A stretch of DNA of 64,000 nt. It comes from Chlamydoabsidia padenii (taxonomy: Eukaryota; Mucoromycota; Mucoromycetes; Mucorales; Cunninghamellaceae). The notes beneath the pieces are model-generated. The model was given only the letters and a program-made list of their open reading frames with translations, searched no databases and was not told where the DNA came from. Each line of letters begins with the position of its first letter. The stretch's first letter is position 1. The stretch covers positions 1,240,001-1,304,000 of the forward strand of contig JAIWND010000004.1 in the NCBI GenBank assembly GCA_025330725.1, in the 5' to 3' direction. Below, one piece after another: positions 1 through 9,188 of the stretch. The position numbers and the translations under genes are program-made.

Positions 1-341
1 TGACTTATGTTGTAAATATGCTATAGTGTCCACATCGCCACTTTAATCATTAGCATCTGTTGACAATGGGGCGAGGAGTGCTCTTCCAAAATTCCGTGCG
101 CCTGACATTTTCCTGTTCACTTTTTTAATTGCCATGATTTGAAAATTGAGCTGGCAAAAACTCGGTATTGCTCAAAAGATGTTTTCAAGATAAACCATGG
201 TGAAAGCTTATGCATAAAGCATATCGCTATTGATAATATGTATGGCATGACAGTAAAAATGATTATTTTATATGGCATATGATGAAAAAGAAGAGCATGT
301 TTTAATCTATCAAGAGGTGCCTTTTTCCCTATATTCGAGAC
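1..341. other. leading non-coding stretch
   Basis: I see no supported gene here. It is AT-rich sequence upstream of the broken alcohol dehydrogenase remnant and may include its old promoter. Short open frames on the minus strand show no recognisable motif. Confidence 0.4.
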
Positions 342-827
342 ATGGCTTTTACTTTCAATCAATTTATTACATCCGACGTTTATGGGAAATACAAAAAAGC
401 TAAGCGGGAAGTTCATGAACTTGGTCCGTATGAAATCTTAATCGACCTGTTAGCTTCTGGAATCTGTCATACGGTAAGTCATAAAGGATGCCTCTTTTTT
501 TTCACCTACTCTACCTACAAATACTACCCCGGATAGGATTGTCTTTTTGCTGATACTTTAGGAAGAAGTCTTAGTCATGAGCCGGTTGGATCTAGTGTCA
601 CTACTTTTTCAAAGGGCGACTATGTCTGGTAATGAAATATCATTTCATGCGCTTCCCCATTATATGACTAACCTTTGTCACTCCTTCTAGTTTCTCTACT
701 TTAACATTAGTTTGTATGGAATGTAATTTTTGTAGTGCGGGTGAGGAAATCCGATGTAAGAAACGAGTCTTTTATCCTGGGGATTTCACAAATAATGCTT
801 TTACATAATCAGTGGTGGTGGTTGCAA

Positions 828-830
<3 letters not shown>
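342..830 (+). pseudogene. broken zinc-dependent alcohol dehydrogenase (MDR family) remnant
   Basis: Three blocks match successive parts of a fungal zinc alcohol dehydrogenase. The first (342-473) has a plausible ATG and ends in GPYEILIDLLASGICHT, the strand before the first catalytic-zinc Cys-His. The second (about 570-630) reads LSHEPVGSSVTTFSKGDYVW, the GHE zinc motif region. The third (about 706-795) contains CMECNFCSAGEEIRC, the four-cysteine structural zinc loop. Intron-like GT..AG junctions separate them. The second block is out of frame with the first for every acceptor I tried, the loop between GICHT and the GHE motif is missing, and the third block hits a TAA. No Rossmann domain follows; a 53-nt poly(A) run comes instead. 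I infer a decayed gene. A sequencing error alone would not explain both the missing residues and the missing C-terminus. Confidence 0.65.
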
Positions 831-886
<56 letters not shown>

Positions 887-893
887 AGAGAGA
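831..893 (+). repeat. A53 homopolymer followed by (GA)n
   Basis: Fifty-three consecutive A residues start right after a GT that could be a splice donor (CAAG|GTAAAA), and short GA repeats follow. It is the longest of many homopolymers in the window and fits the pattern of poly(A) placed at donors. Confidence 0.9.
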
Positions 894-1068
894 GAAAGAG
901 CCTTGTATGCAGACATCAAGAGTTTGAATAAAAATCAAGTCCTTTTTTTATATATACAAATATAAAAAACCAGTTTATTTATTATAAGAGTAAATATATA
1001 TATCTAGTGTAAGAGGTGGGGGGGCGACTATACAAGTATATCCAGTAGATAGTAATTCCAAAACACAT

Positions 1069-3888
1069 TCATGGCTTGGAGTTACATAAATCCAATCCAA
1101 GTTGTCTAATGGTGCCTATCAAGTCCAAATCAATAGCGCCAGATTTCATGCCGGCCATAATCGAGTGTTGGGCTTTTTTTAACTGTTCCAAGGACACATT
1201 GAGAATACCTCCTTGTAGTTTTGGTGCCAAAGTGTTGAGAATGGAAGGGACATACTTTCCAGAGACGTTGAGTGGGAGATGGTAGATGGTTTGGAAACAA
1301 AGTAATAAGGTCAGGTGTAGAATAGAAGGTGCCGTGGATTCAGATACTGGTGTAGATTCCAATTGTCGTTGGAGGTTTTTCCAAAACTCCATGTTGTATT
1401 GTCTAGTGAATGGATGATGTAAGTCATCATCATCACATTTACTTTGCTCGTTTTCCTTTTTACCTTTGATTTTCCTGATTGTCTAGATCTGCCCAGCCTA
1501 GTTTGGTGGCGAGGGGTGACGATGATGCTGTTATAAAAGAGTTGAATGCATCCATTTTCTAGTAATGATAATAAAAAGATCATTAGTTTCCCGTACCTCC
1601 GCCTTGCTAAGCCCTTACTTTGCCACCCTGATATCCTTGATGTAGTGGTATCAGTTCCTTTTGCCAAGTCGTATCACTAGACACAAGAGCAGCAATCACT
1701 TGTGATGCTTGAGTATCGTCCACTTGTTCTGGTTGTTCAATATCTTTTGTGTGTAGGCCAGTAAGGGTGGTCATTTCGGATTGATCTTTGGATTGCCACA
1801 AGGTGATGATAAGTACCAAGTAAAACATAAAGTCACCGCAGTATTGACGAACCATGTACTTCTCCATGCTTTTTCTTGTTGAGGGATCTGCGTTCAAAAA
1901 AAAGGGGGGGGTTAGTTTGAGTCCACATCTCTCTAGTTTTCTTTTCCTTCTTCTTTTTACCTTCAAATAAAGCTATAGATTGCATATTATAATAGATTTT
2001 CAATCGAAGGTCGGCTAAAAGTAATTTCAAATGTTGTTGTTGTCTGTCCAGCCATGATGTTCCATCCCCAGAAACCATTTTCGTTGTATCCGCATTAATG
2101 TAGACTTTTTTCATTGCATAGTCCATCCCTTCCATCATAGATCGTTTGATTTTGGTGGTGACAAGAGTGGCGAATTCCAATGGTAGACCTTGTTCCTCTA
2201 CAAGATGAGCTTGGATCTATCAAAATGAAGATTAGTATCACCATGCCTTTCCCTTCCTCGTCTTTTTTTTCTTTTATTACCTCTTCGTTTGTCAATACAA
2301 CCTGTAGATCCTTTTTCCGTTTACCTTTGTTGCTATGTAAAAACTTTTGGTTTTTTGTTAATTCCATAGTCGCACGTTGATTTAAAAAGGGCTGAGCTGC
2401 TTCAATAACGTTAGTTTCGAGATATCGTGTTGTTGTGACATATTTCCCCAGTAGTATAAAGTGGTATAAAGTCCGGGTTTCCGAACTAGGTGAAGGTGCT
2501 CTTGTTGACTTTTTTTTCCTTCTGTTGTTGTTGTTGTTGTTGTTAAGACGAGGTAAGATGGACTCTAAAAGAGTGGTGATGTCGGCCAAAGAAAGACTGG
2601 AAGGAAGTAGGTGGGATACGTCCAACCAGGAAAAGTCTGACGATGCTGATAAAAGAGTATCTTCAATTGGGGAGGTGATTGATTCGGTGACAGCACAAGT
2701 GTCCAATAGTATAATGTTGAGATCCAATTTCTGTAGCAAGTCTTTTGGTGCAGCGAAACCATAAAGTTGTTCAATCGTATGGTATTCTATAATATATGAC
2801 AAATTGGCCAAGTTGGTAAAAGAGAGAGAGGGATTCCATGAGATTGACTTACCAATATAGTTTCCTGCTTTTAACAAGGAATCAATCATGGCTAGTTGAG
2901 TATCACGATAAACATGTGGTATAAAGATTGCCCGTTCGCGTCGGCCCCGAAACGCGCCCTGTAAAGTATGTTCCTTGATTATTTGTTCCAGAAAAACTAA
3001 AGGTCTAATCAGTATTGTTTATTATCATTTTCCAAGCATACTTACGATAAAAAACACCATCCGATATTGAGGTTTCCTTTTGTAGTTTTTGCATTGCTAG
3101 AGGTCTAATACAAAACATAAACAAAAACAAAAGAGTTGATAAGTTGACCCTATTCCCGACTGTCACTTACTCGGTCGATGACTGTAGATGATCCACGATT
3201 TGATGCTTTTGCTGATTCACATATGTTCGAGTAAATATCAAGTCCGAGATTCCAGAGTACTGTATACAATGATCCATCGTGTCCACATCCAGTACCTGTT
3301 ACAATAAATAAGTACCATGTGAGTTTTACAGCTGCATCCATCATTCCATTTACCTTTTGTAGTAGCCTGTAAGGTAGACTGGTTGCTTGTGTTTGAGCCA
3401 CTAGAGATAAGAATCCCTGTTCCTCCATACGACCCATGCAGGTTTGTTTTAGTTCATCAAGGTATGTCCTAAAAATGAGTGAGAGAGGTCAGTAGAGTTT
3501 CTTCTTGAGGAAGGCGAGAGAAGAACTTGCCTTGTCAAAAGATGATCGTCTATCAAAGTCCAGTCTTGTTCCAGTGATAATGGTGACAGGTATCGTTCCA
3601 AAGTATCCACAGGAAGGTTGAGTAATTCGGCCAGGCGAGTCAAGGTCGTTCTTCCTATAAAGTGAAATAAAAATATTGAGATGAAAGGGTGACAAGAGAA
3701 TACTTGTGGTGTATAGTTGGTTTACCTTTGTTTTGGTGGAGGTGGTCGATAGTCTGTTGTTGTATAAACGAGGCAGATAAATAAGTTTGGCCATTCAAGG
3801 TGGGTTCACAATCACGAATATATCCCTTTTCTATACCCTGCTGCATCCATTGAATAAACAAGTCGTGAGAAAGGGGAAGGAGAGGCAT
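1069..3888 (-). CDS. UFL1: E3 UFM1-protein ligase 1 homologue
   Basis: UFL1 transfers the ubiquitin-like UFM1 to substrates such as ribosomal protein uL24 at the ER. The spliced protein follows the animal family along its length. An N-terminal winged-helix stretch contains IRDCEPTLNGQTYLSASFI and VTLTRLAELLNLPVDTLERY. Next comes LIFTRTYV, then LQGAFRGRRERAIFIPHVYR (human has [20 protein letters not shown]). The block SWLDVSHLLPSSLSLADITT aligns with WVDIAPLLPTSLSVEDA, a lysine-rich middle follows, and the C-terminal block is LHLTLLLCFQTIYHLPLNVS with GKYVPSI. There are about ten short introns. I chose ATG 3888 because the upstream in-frame ATG at 3978 lies beyond a promoter-like CGGGATTTGAA at 3952; the N-terminus is then about 20 residues shorter than in animals. 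The system is missing from most Dikarya, so its retention is informative. Family call strong; exon edges approximate. Confidence 0.88.
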
Positions 3889-3951
3889 AATTACAAAGTC
3901 ATCAGTGAAAAGAAGTAGTGGAAATGAAAGAAAAAAGTTATTGGTCGGTGT

Positions 3952-3962
3952 CGGGATTTGAA
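3952..3962 (+). promoter_or_regulatory. CGGGATTTGAA composite element upstream of UFL1
   Basis: Exact copy of the recurrent 11-mer, 63 bp upstream of the chosen UFL1 start. It reads GCGGGA-like plus TTTGAA, resembling an E2F half-site joined to a CHR box. Regulatory function is inferred from recurrence and position. Confidence 0.55.
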
Positions 3963-4113
3963 AATGACGAAAAGACAAAAGTGTAGGAATGCCCCTTTTT
4001 GTTTCCGTTTCTCTTTCTACCCTTTTCCACTCTTTATATATATATATATATATTGAAACTACTCTAACCCATTACACTCTTTTTATCAAAATAATACTAC
4101 ACTTTAGACTTTG

Positions 4114-5042
4114 ATGACAATGTCTTCATCAGACCGTAGCAAATTAGCCCACAATCCTTTCCTTTTGGTGACAACAATTCTGGCCGTGGTAAGTTACAAA
4201 AAAAAAAAAAAAAAAAAAAAAAAAACATAGGAGATTTTTATTGGAACTCATGAATCTATGTGTATAGTGTGCTCTACTGGTATCTTTGACAGGTGCCTGT
4301 GCTTTGAAAGTACTACAAGGAGCTTGGTGGGTTGTGATTTATCAAGTGATCCTCGTGGCAGGACATGCTGTGATATTCATGCGTGGTGTATTAGCACATT
4401 ATCGACTAGCGGTAAGTATGCAAAAATAAACCAGATCCTTCCACTCACTTGTTATTTATTTTATAGATGCTAACTCTTCTAGCCATCAGCATTCCATTAC
4501 TAACCATTCAAATCGACTATATCATCCAATATTCCAAACCAGCACAACTCAATCGGATCGCCGCCAATGCCTATGCAGCAGGTTACATTGGTCTTGTCAT
4601 CATACAATACATTTGGGTTTTGGTCCTCGGTAGTGAACCTACAAGTTATCTAGGTCAATGGGCACAAGATAACCAGTCTTTACAAAGTACTAGTCTGCCT
4701 CATTTTTACTCGGAAAAACAAAATCATCATCAAGCGGGATTCTCACAAGTCCTGATCCCACATGTCATCCCAAACAATCAACAAACACCATCAGGCACTG
4801 AATTTAAAGAAAAGGTCCAAGCCATTCACTCATGTAAGTAACTCCCTCTTCTACATACTCTTCTTTACTAACTTTCTTTCTTTTTAGATCAAGCCAATCC
4901 TAAAGACCCGAATGAACTCGACTTTGTTAAAGGTGAAGTGGTAGATATCGTCAATCGAAAAGGAAACTGGTGGCAAGCACGTAAAGCGAATGGACAAATC
5001 GGGATTATACCATCAAACTATTTCCAATCACTAAAAGAATAG
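4114..5042 (+). CDS. SHO1: SHO1-type osmosensor (four membrane spans plus SH3)
   Basis: SHO1 is a plasma-membrane sensor that feeds the HOG MAP-kinase pathway; its SH3 domain binds the MAPKK Pbs2. Four exons (4114-4188, 4268-4411, 4467-4833, 4888-5042) give 246 residues in frame. The N-terminus LAHNPFLLVTTILAV begins the first of four hydrophobic helices, followed by GACALKVLQGAWWVVIYQ, a third helix after HYRLA, and YAAGYIGLVIIQYIWVLV. The C-terminal 60 residues are a clear SH3 domain: IHSYQANPKDPNELDF, then KGNWWQARK and GIIPSNYF, the hallmark ALYDY-like, WW and SNY positions. A second in-frame ATG lies two codons downstream of 4114. Intron 1 starts GTAAG and carries a long poly(A) run. Length is shorter than yeast Sho1 (367 aa) because the linker is short. 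Confidence 0.92.
4198..4225 (+). repeat. intronic poly(A) tract in SHO1 intron 1
   Basis: About 27 A residues lie within ten bases of the intron 1 donor on the sense strand, an example of the donor-side poly(A) pattern in this window. Confidence 0.85.
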
Positions 5043-5249
5043 ATCTGATACAATTGGACCTTGGATATCTTACATAGTTTTATTCTAATAGTTTTATACA
5101 TAAATGATGATGATAATATAATAAAAATAATGATGATAATGATAATTTCTCCTCTATATCTATTTACAATGAAGGGAATGTGTGTGCCTGTGTATTATGG
5201 TAGGGTCATATGTGCATAAGTTCAGTAGTGTTTGGGTCTGTGCTGGGAT

Positions 5250-5260
5250 CGGGATTTAAA
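5250..5260 (+). promoter_or_regulatory. variant motif CGGGATTTAAA
   Basis: One-base variant of the recurrent 11-mer, downstream of both SHO1 and the microgene rather than at an evident promoter. It is weak evidence for function. Confidence 0.2.
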
Positions 5261-5303
5261 TATATTTGTTATTGGTGAGGCGGTGATACAATGTGGGCAT
5301 GAA

Positions 5304-5489
5304 TTACTTGTTTTGGACGAGGGGAGAGAATCGATCGTCGAAATCGGGGAAGGATACATAGGTCTTTTCAAACAAGGATATTTGATGGTTGTTTAACCAT
5401 TCTTCCGTTGTGGGATTATGATGATGACAAGACTCTTTGGCGTCGCTCAAATAAAACAAGGAGATGAATTTGGTGATAAGTCCGGGCAT
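5304..5489 (-). CDS. 61-codon microprotein, unknown function
   Basis: A single-exon frame of 61 codons starts MPGLITKFISLFYLSDAKES and ends FSPLVQNK before TAA. Support for a real gene comes from its context. On the minus strand a TATATAA box lies at about 5559-5565, some 70 bp upstream of the ATG, followed by a pyrimidine-rich leader, and no other gene shares the interval. The first dozen residues are hydrophobic and could be a membrane or targeting helix; the remainder is polar with several aromatic residues (SLFEKTYVSFPDFDDRF). I do not recognise a family. A chance open frame of this length is possible, so confidence is moderate. Confidence 0.42.
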   Translation of the reverse strand: MPGLITKFISLFYLSDAKESCHHHNPTTEEWLNNHQISLFEKTYVSFPDFDDRFSPLVQNK

Positions 5490-5697
5490 AATAAATCAAG
5501 TATGTATGTAAAAGAAGAATGTATAAAGAAAAAAGATAAAGACAAGGGATTGTGTTCTTATATACCACCATTATCGGTACACTGTTCTCTAATGGTCATG
5601 AAACAAACAAACAAACACCCCTACACATGATGAAGCACCAAGCACTTTTTATTTTAGATTTCCTTTTTGAATGAATGATTCGTTTTATTTGTCATGT

Positions 5698-5699
<2 letters not shown>

Positions 5700-5733
<34 letters not shown>
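5700..5733 (+). repeat. intergenic poly(A) tract
   Basis: Thirty-four A residues lie between the microgene promoter and the 3' end of the next minus-strand gene. Unlike most long tracts here it is not in an intron I can define. Confidence 0.85.
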
Positions 5734-5736
<3 letters not shown>

Positions 5737-5790
5737 TAATGATACATACAGATGATATGATTAATAATGAGGATCTATCACTAAATGTAT

Positions 5791-6381
5791 TTATAAACTA
5801 GTTTCCATCATGTCATAGTGTCTTGATCCGATGCCATTGGCCACCAGCATGTACCACGGGGAAGCTTGTGCCTTGGTTAAAATAAAGGGACTACCTAACC
5901 AACAGTAAATAAATAAATAAAGTTCCCTTTTTGAGCGTCCTGCCCATCTTTTTATTTTGACTTGCCTGTAACCCAACAAGTTCTGACTTGTCAAGTCTGA
6001 TGTTAAGATCAGGCAGATGTGTTTATAAACCCCAACCAAGTTGATGATGGAATGCCCATGTGCGAATGCCACTTGCTCTTTGTCGATTGGTGTCGTTCCT
6101 CTATAGTAAGGATGCATCTTTTGTCCCATAACAGTATTGGCGCGGTATCCCCTTTGCATTTGTACTAGTGTCATGATAATCATCAACATTCTGTGTTTTT
6201 TTTTTCTTCTTCTTACCATGACATGTCTTGACCTATGCATAAAGTACATCTAAAAAAAGGTTAGTGTCAATCAATCGAATCGGATCTCTTTACCTGTACC
6301 AGTTTTCAAAAAGTCCTTTGAGTTCCTACTGGAAGTTGCTTGCATCATATATCTTGTTGTCAATGATAAGGGTTTCTGCAT
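5791..6381 (-). CDS. unresolved multi-exon gene, possibly mitochondrial
   Basis: A minus-strand gene is likely but I could not splice it fully. A first coding exon opens MQKPLSLTTRYMMQATSS, rich in Arg, Ser and Thr and without acids at first, like a mitochondrial presequence. A leader intron (about 6388-6454, GTAAG..TATAG) may precede it. A middle block reads RGYRANTVMGQKMHPYYRGT and PIDKEQVAFAHGHSIINLV, and the terminal block is ASPWYMLVANGIGSRHYDMM followed by ETSL and TAA at 5791. An AG|GCAAGT site near 5966 could be a GC-AG donor. Every phase combination I tried left a stop between blocks 1 and 2 or 2 and 3, so either a small exon is missed or the gene is broken. No family recognised. Confidence 0.35.
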
Positions 6382-6582
6382 AATAACTATAAAAAAGGGT
6401 TATCATTAGAGTACAGTTTCCTTGATTCATTTATACACATCCTTCAATCACTTACTAGATTCCGCAAACTATACATAAACAAAACAAAAAAGCAAAGAGA
6501 CTTTTCACATTACAAGGTTTTTAAGAGAAAGAAAAAGAAAGAAAAGAAAAGAAAAGAAAGGGTGAAAATTTATGTGAGTCGG

Positions 6583-6593
6583 CGGGATTTGAA
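6583..6593 (+). promoter_or_regulatory. CGGGATTTGAA element between divergent genes
   Basis: Exact 11-mer (extended GGCGGGATTTGAAAA) in the 486-bp interval between the unresolved minus-strand gene and the LisH-CTLH-CRA gene. A variant, CGGGGTTTGAA, follows at 6753-6763, about 105 bp before the downstream ATG. The rest of the interval is purine-rich leader sequence with no gene. Confidence 0.5.
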
Positions 6594-6867
6594 AATGCAT
6601 TTTCCTATTGTACCATTTCCCAGACCAAAACGGTTACACGTTTTCATCATAACGGCTACCCAAAAGAAAAGGGCAAATGATAATACTTTGTATTTCTTTT
6701 TTGGTGAAGGAACTTATCACATGCAGGCTGGCAGCAAGCAGACGCAGAATATCGGGGTTTGAAACCTTCCACTATCTTATTTTTATAGATTGCTTTTTTG
6801 GATTTGTAGATTTTTTTTTTCACTCTTCTTTTCCCTCTTGTCACGCAGTCCTTTTAAAATCGCAATC

Positions 6868-7974
6868 ATGGATTCTTCTGTTGATAATGTATGCCATGAT
6901 ATTATTATGGAATACCTTATGCATAGTTGTTACAAGAACACGGCCAAAGCCTTTGATACTGAATATCAAAAACAAAGACAATACACAGCCATTATGATAC
7001 CGTCTCATAAACCAGGTAAGGAATACAACCATTCATTACAAGTCATTATACTCATCTGGTTTGATTTACTTATTGATTAGATGCTATGGACATTGACGAT
7101 ATGGACTGTGATATAACAAACGGTAATATGACTAGTATCTTTGAAAACAATGCTACTCGGATGTTTTTTTGTTTGTGGGGTTGGGTGGGGGGTCAAGGAG
7201 GTTTTTTATTAATCTACACTACTTGTTTCTCACCTTCTTTTTGTTTTGCTTGTATATAGGACATTGCTTGGTCAAGGATGAAAAGGCTTGGATTCTACTT
7301 GAAGCAAGAAAAGGTAAGAAAAAACAAGATGAACAAAAGGGACAAGTGTTTACGTAAACTCTCTATAGATCTCTACGACGCTATTGAACGTGGTGATATT
7401 CCCAAAGCATTCGACTTGATACAAAAGCGGTTTCCAGGACTAGTACAAAACAGCATATTTGACCCAACCTTTGACAACAACAGCAACAAGCAGGATAACG
7501 ACATGATGGAAACAGAAACAGACAAAGCAAAAACCTATCGTGTATTATTCAAGCTACGATGTCAGCAGTTTATTGAAATTGTCCGATCATCAAACGAAGT
7601 GGAAGCTATCGAATATGCTCATCGATACTTTGGACCTGTGCAAAATGAATATCATGATATGATCACCGAAGTGGCGCCCTTGATCGCTTATGCTAAACCC
7701 GAACAATCCGAACAGGCTCATTTGTTATCTCAGGAACGGCGACAACAACTAGCAGAAGAAGTTAACTGTATTGTTTTGGGTAAGTACTTTATGTATCCTA
7801 TCTTATAAATACTCTATTACTGACTTGATTTTCTTTTTTATAGCTTATTGTAAAATGCCTGAACAAACTTCCATGGAGAAACTACAACAACAATATCAAG
7901 TCGTACAACAGGAACTAGACTCTTTGAAGAAGGTGGATGAAAAATCTTCTATTCAGGATAAATTAGCATTGTAG
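6868..7974 (+). CDS. LisH-CTLH-CRA protein, RanBPM/GID-type, without SPRY
   Basis: Proteins of this architecture are scaffold subunits of the GID/CTLH ubiquitin ligase. Five exons (6868-7015, 7081-7122, 7260-7313, 7369-7779, 7844-7974) encode 261 residues. Residues 1-35 are a LisH dimerisation motif (DIIMEYLMHSCYKNTAKAF). Around residues 80-135 lies CTLH (YDAIERGDIPKAFDLI, then LRCQQFIEIVRSS). The CRA region follows (EVAPLIAYAKPEQSE, then EEVNCIVLAYCKMPEQTSME) and the C-terminus is a short coiled coil. The CTLH and CRA sequences look closer to RanBPM/Gid1 than to Gid8, but no SPRY domain is present and the first ATG already begins LisH. It is therefore a short paralogue or a minimal form. Reading frame is clean at every junction. 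Confidence 0.8.
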
Positions 7975-8607
7975 TTTTTAGTCCTCCTCCTCCTCCTCCT
8001 CCTCTCCATTATAGATTCCAATCATAAATATTTATTACCCACCCCGTATCTTTTTTTACTTCTTCCCTTGCTGTTTGAATGTATATAATTTGCTTTTAGC
8101 TAGCTTTATCCCCCTCTTTTAACATCAATAAAAACATAAACACTTGATATTATTGTCTTGTTCCTAATAAATCACAAATTGTAATAATACGTTTTTGTAT
8201 TTTATATGATAACCCATTTCAGTCTTTGGTTTTGAAATGGATAGTCATTACCCTCGTATTTCTACCAGGATGCCTCAGAAAGATAATGCATGATGGTGGA
8301 AATTCAAACCCCGGTCACCTGGTCTTCCTTCACTAGCTTTACCCAACTATATAACACATCGCCAACTTCCTCATACTCTTAATACACTATTAAAAAAAAG
8401 TAGCCCCGAGTCCATCCACATGATGATGAGTTCAAACTTTGTTCAGTTTTTTTACTTTTGTGGCCTTGGGCTCCAACGGGAAAAAGAAGGGCAGGTATAT
8501 TCAAATCCCGCCATTCACCAACCATCTATTTTTTCTGATTCCGATGTTTTTATTTTTTTCGCCCTCTTCTTCCTTGCCTTCATCCACTTTAAATCCCTTC
8601 CACAATA
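7975..8607. other. intergenic region before prefoldin 1
   Basis: Between two plus-strand genes. It holds a (TCC)n run just after the upstream stop and T-rich terminator-like sequence. A variant element TTCAAACCCCG lies at 8303-8313, and the exact motif at 8500-8510. I see no gene in it. Confidence 0.5.
8500..8510 (-). promoter_or_regulatory. CGGGATTTGAA element upstream of prefoldin 1
   Basis: Exact 11-mer on the minus strand (TTCAAATCCCG on the plus strand, followed by CC), about 97 bp before the prefoldin ATG. Confidence 0.55.
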
Positions 8608-9096
8608 ATGTCAGGTATGAACGATGAAGCCATTCGCAACGTAAGTCAACTTGTTTATATATATGCAGCTCACACTCACCTACTGGAAAAATAGATCTTT
8701 ATAGAACTCCAAGCCAAGTATATCTCCAGCCAACAACAAGTTAATACTGTCAAGGCTCAGATTCAAAGCAAACAACGGGATCGCAAGATGGCGGAACTGA
8801 CTCGACGTGAACTCGATACTTTGGAACCAAACACAAAGACATACAAACCTGTTGGGAAAATGTAAGTGATCTTTATTGTTACTGTTTGTTGATGATAAAC
8901 TAATTCTTTTATTTTCTTGATACATAGGTTTATTCAGTCACCTTTATCGGATATGAAGAAACAATATACCCAAGGTGTGGAAAAGGCCGACGAACAGATT
9001 CAACAATTGGAAAAATCACAAAAGTATTGGGAACGGGCAGCAGCTGATGCACAAGGCAATCTCAAGGATATTTTAAACGGACCTCGATCTATGTAG
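8608..9096 (+). CDS. PFD1: prefoldin subunit 1
   Basis: Prefoldin is a cytosolic hexamer that passes nascent actin and tubulin to the TRiC/CCT chaperonin; subunit 1 is a beta-type member. Three exons (8608-8640, 8695-8861, 8928-9096) encode 122 residues, the family's normal size. The sequence is two coiled-coil helices (KYISSQQQVNTVKAQIQ and the terminal EKADEQIQQLEKSQKYWERA) around the beta-hairpin region ELDTLEPNTKTYKPVGKMFI, whose YKPVGKMF is characteristic of prefoldin 1. All junctions are in frame. It converges on the ankyrin gene with only 92 bp between stop codons. Confidence 0.93.
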
Positions 9097-9188
9097 TTTA
9101 GTTATAGCCTTTATCGTTTTATCCAATTAATCAATCAATCAATAAAAAAGAACAACTTTTTTTTTATCTTCATCTACTCTAGCTGCAT

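Noticed and set aside
3889..3978. Upstream ATG for UFL1 (MSFRHFQIPTPTNN)
   Set aside because: It lies upstream of the promoter-like element and adds a hydrophobic stretch not seen in the family.
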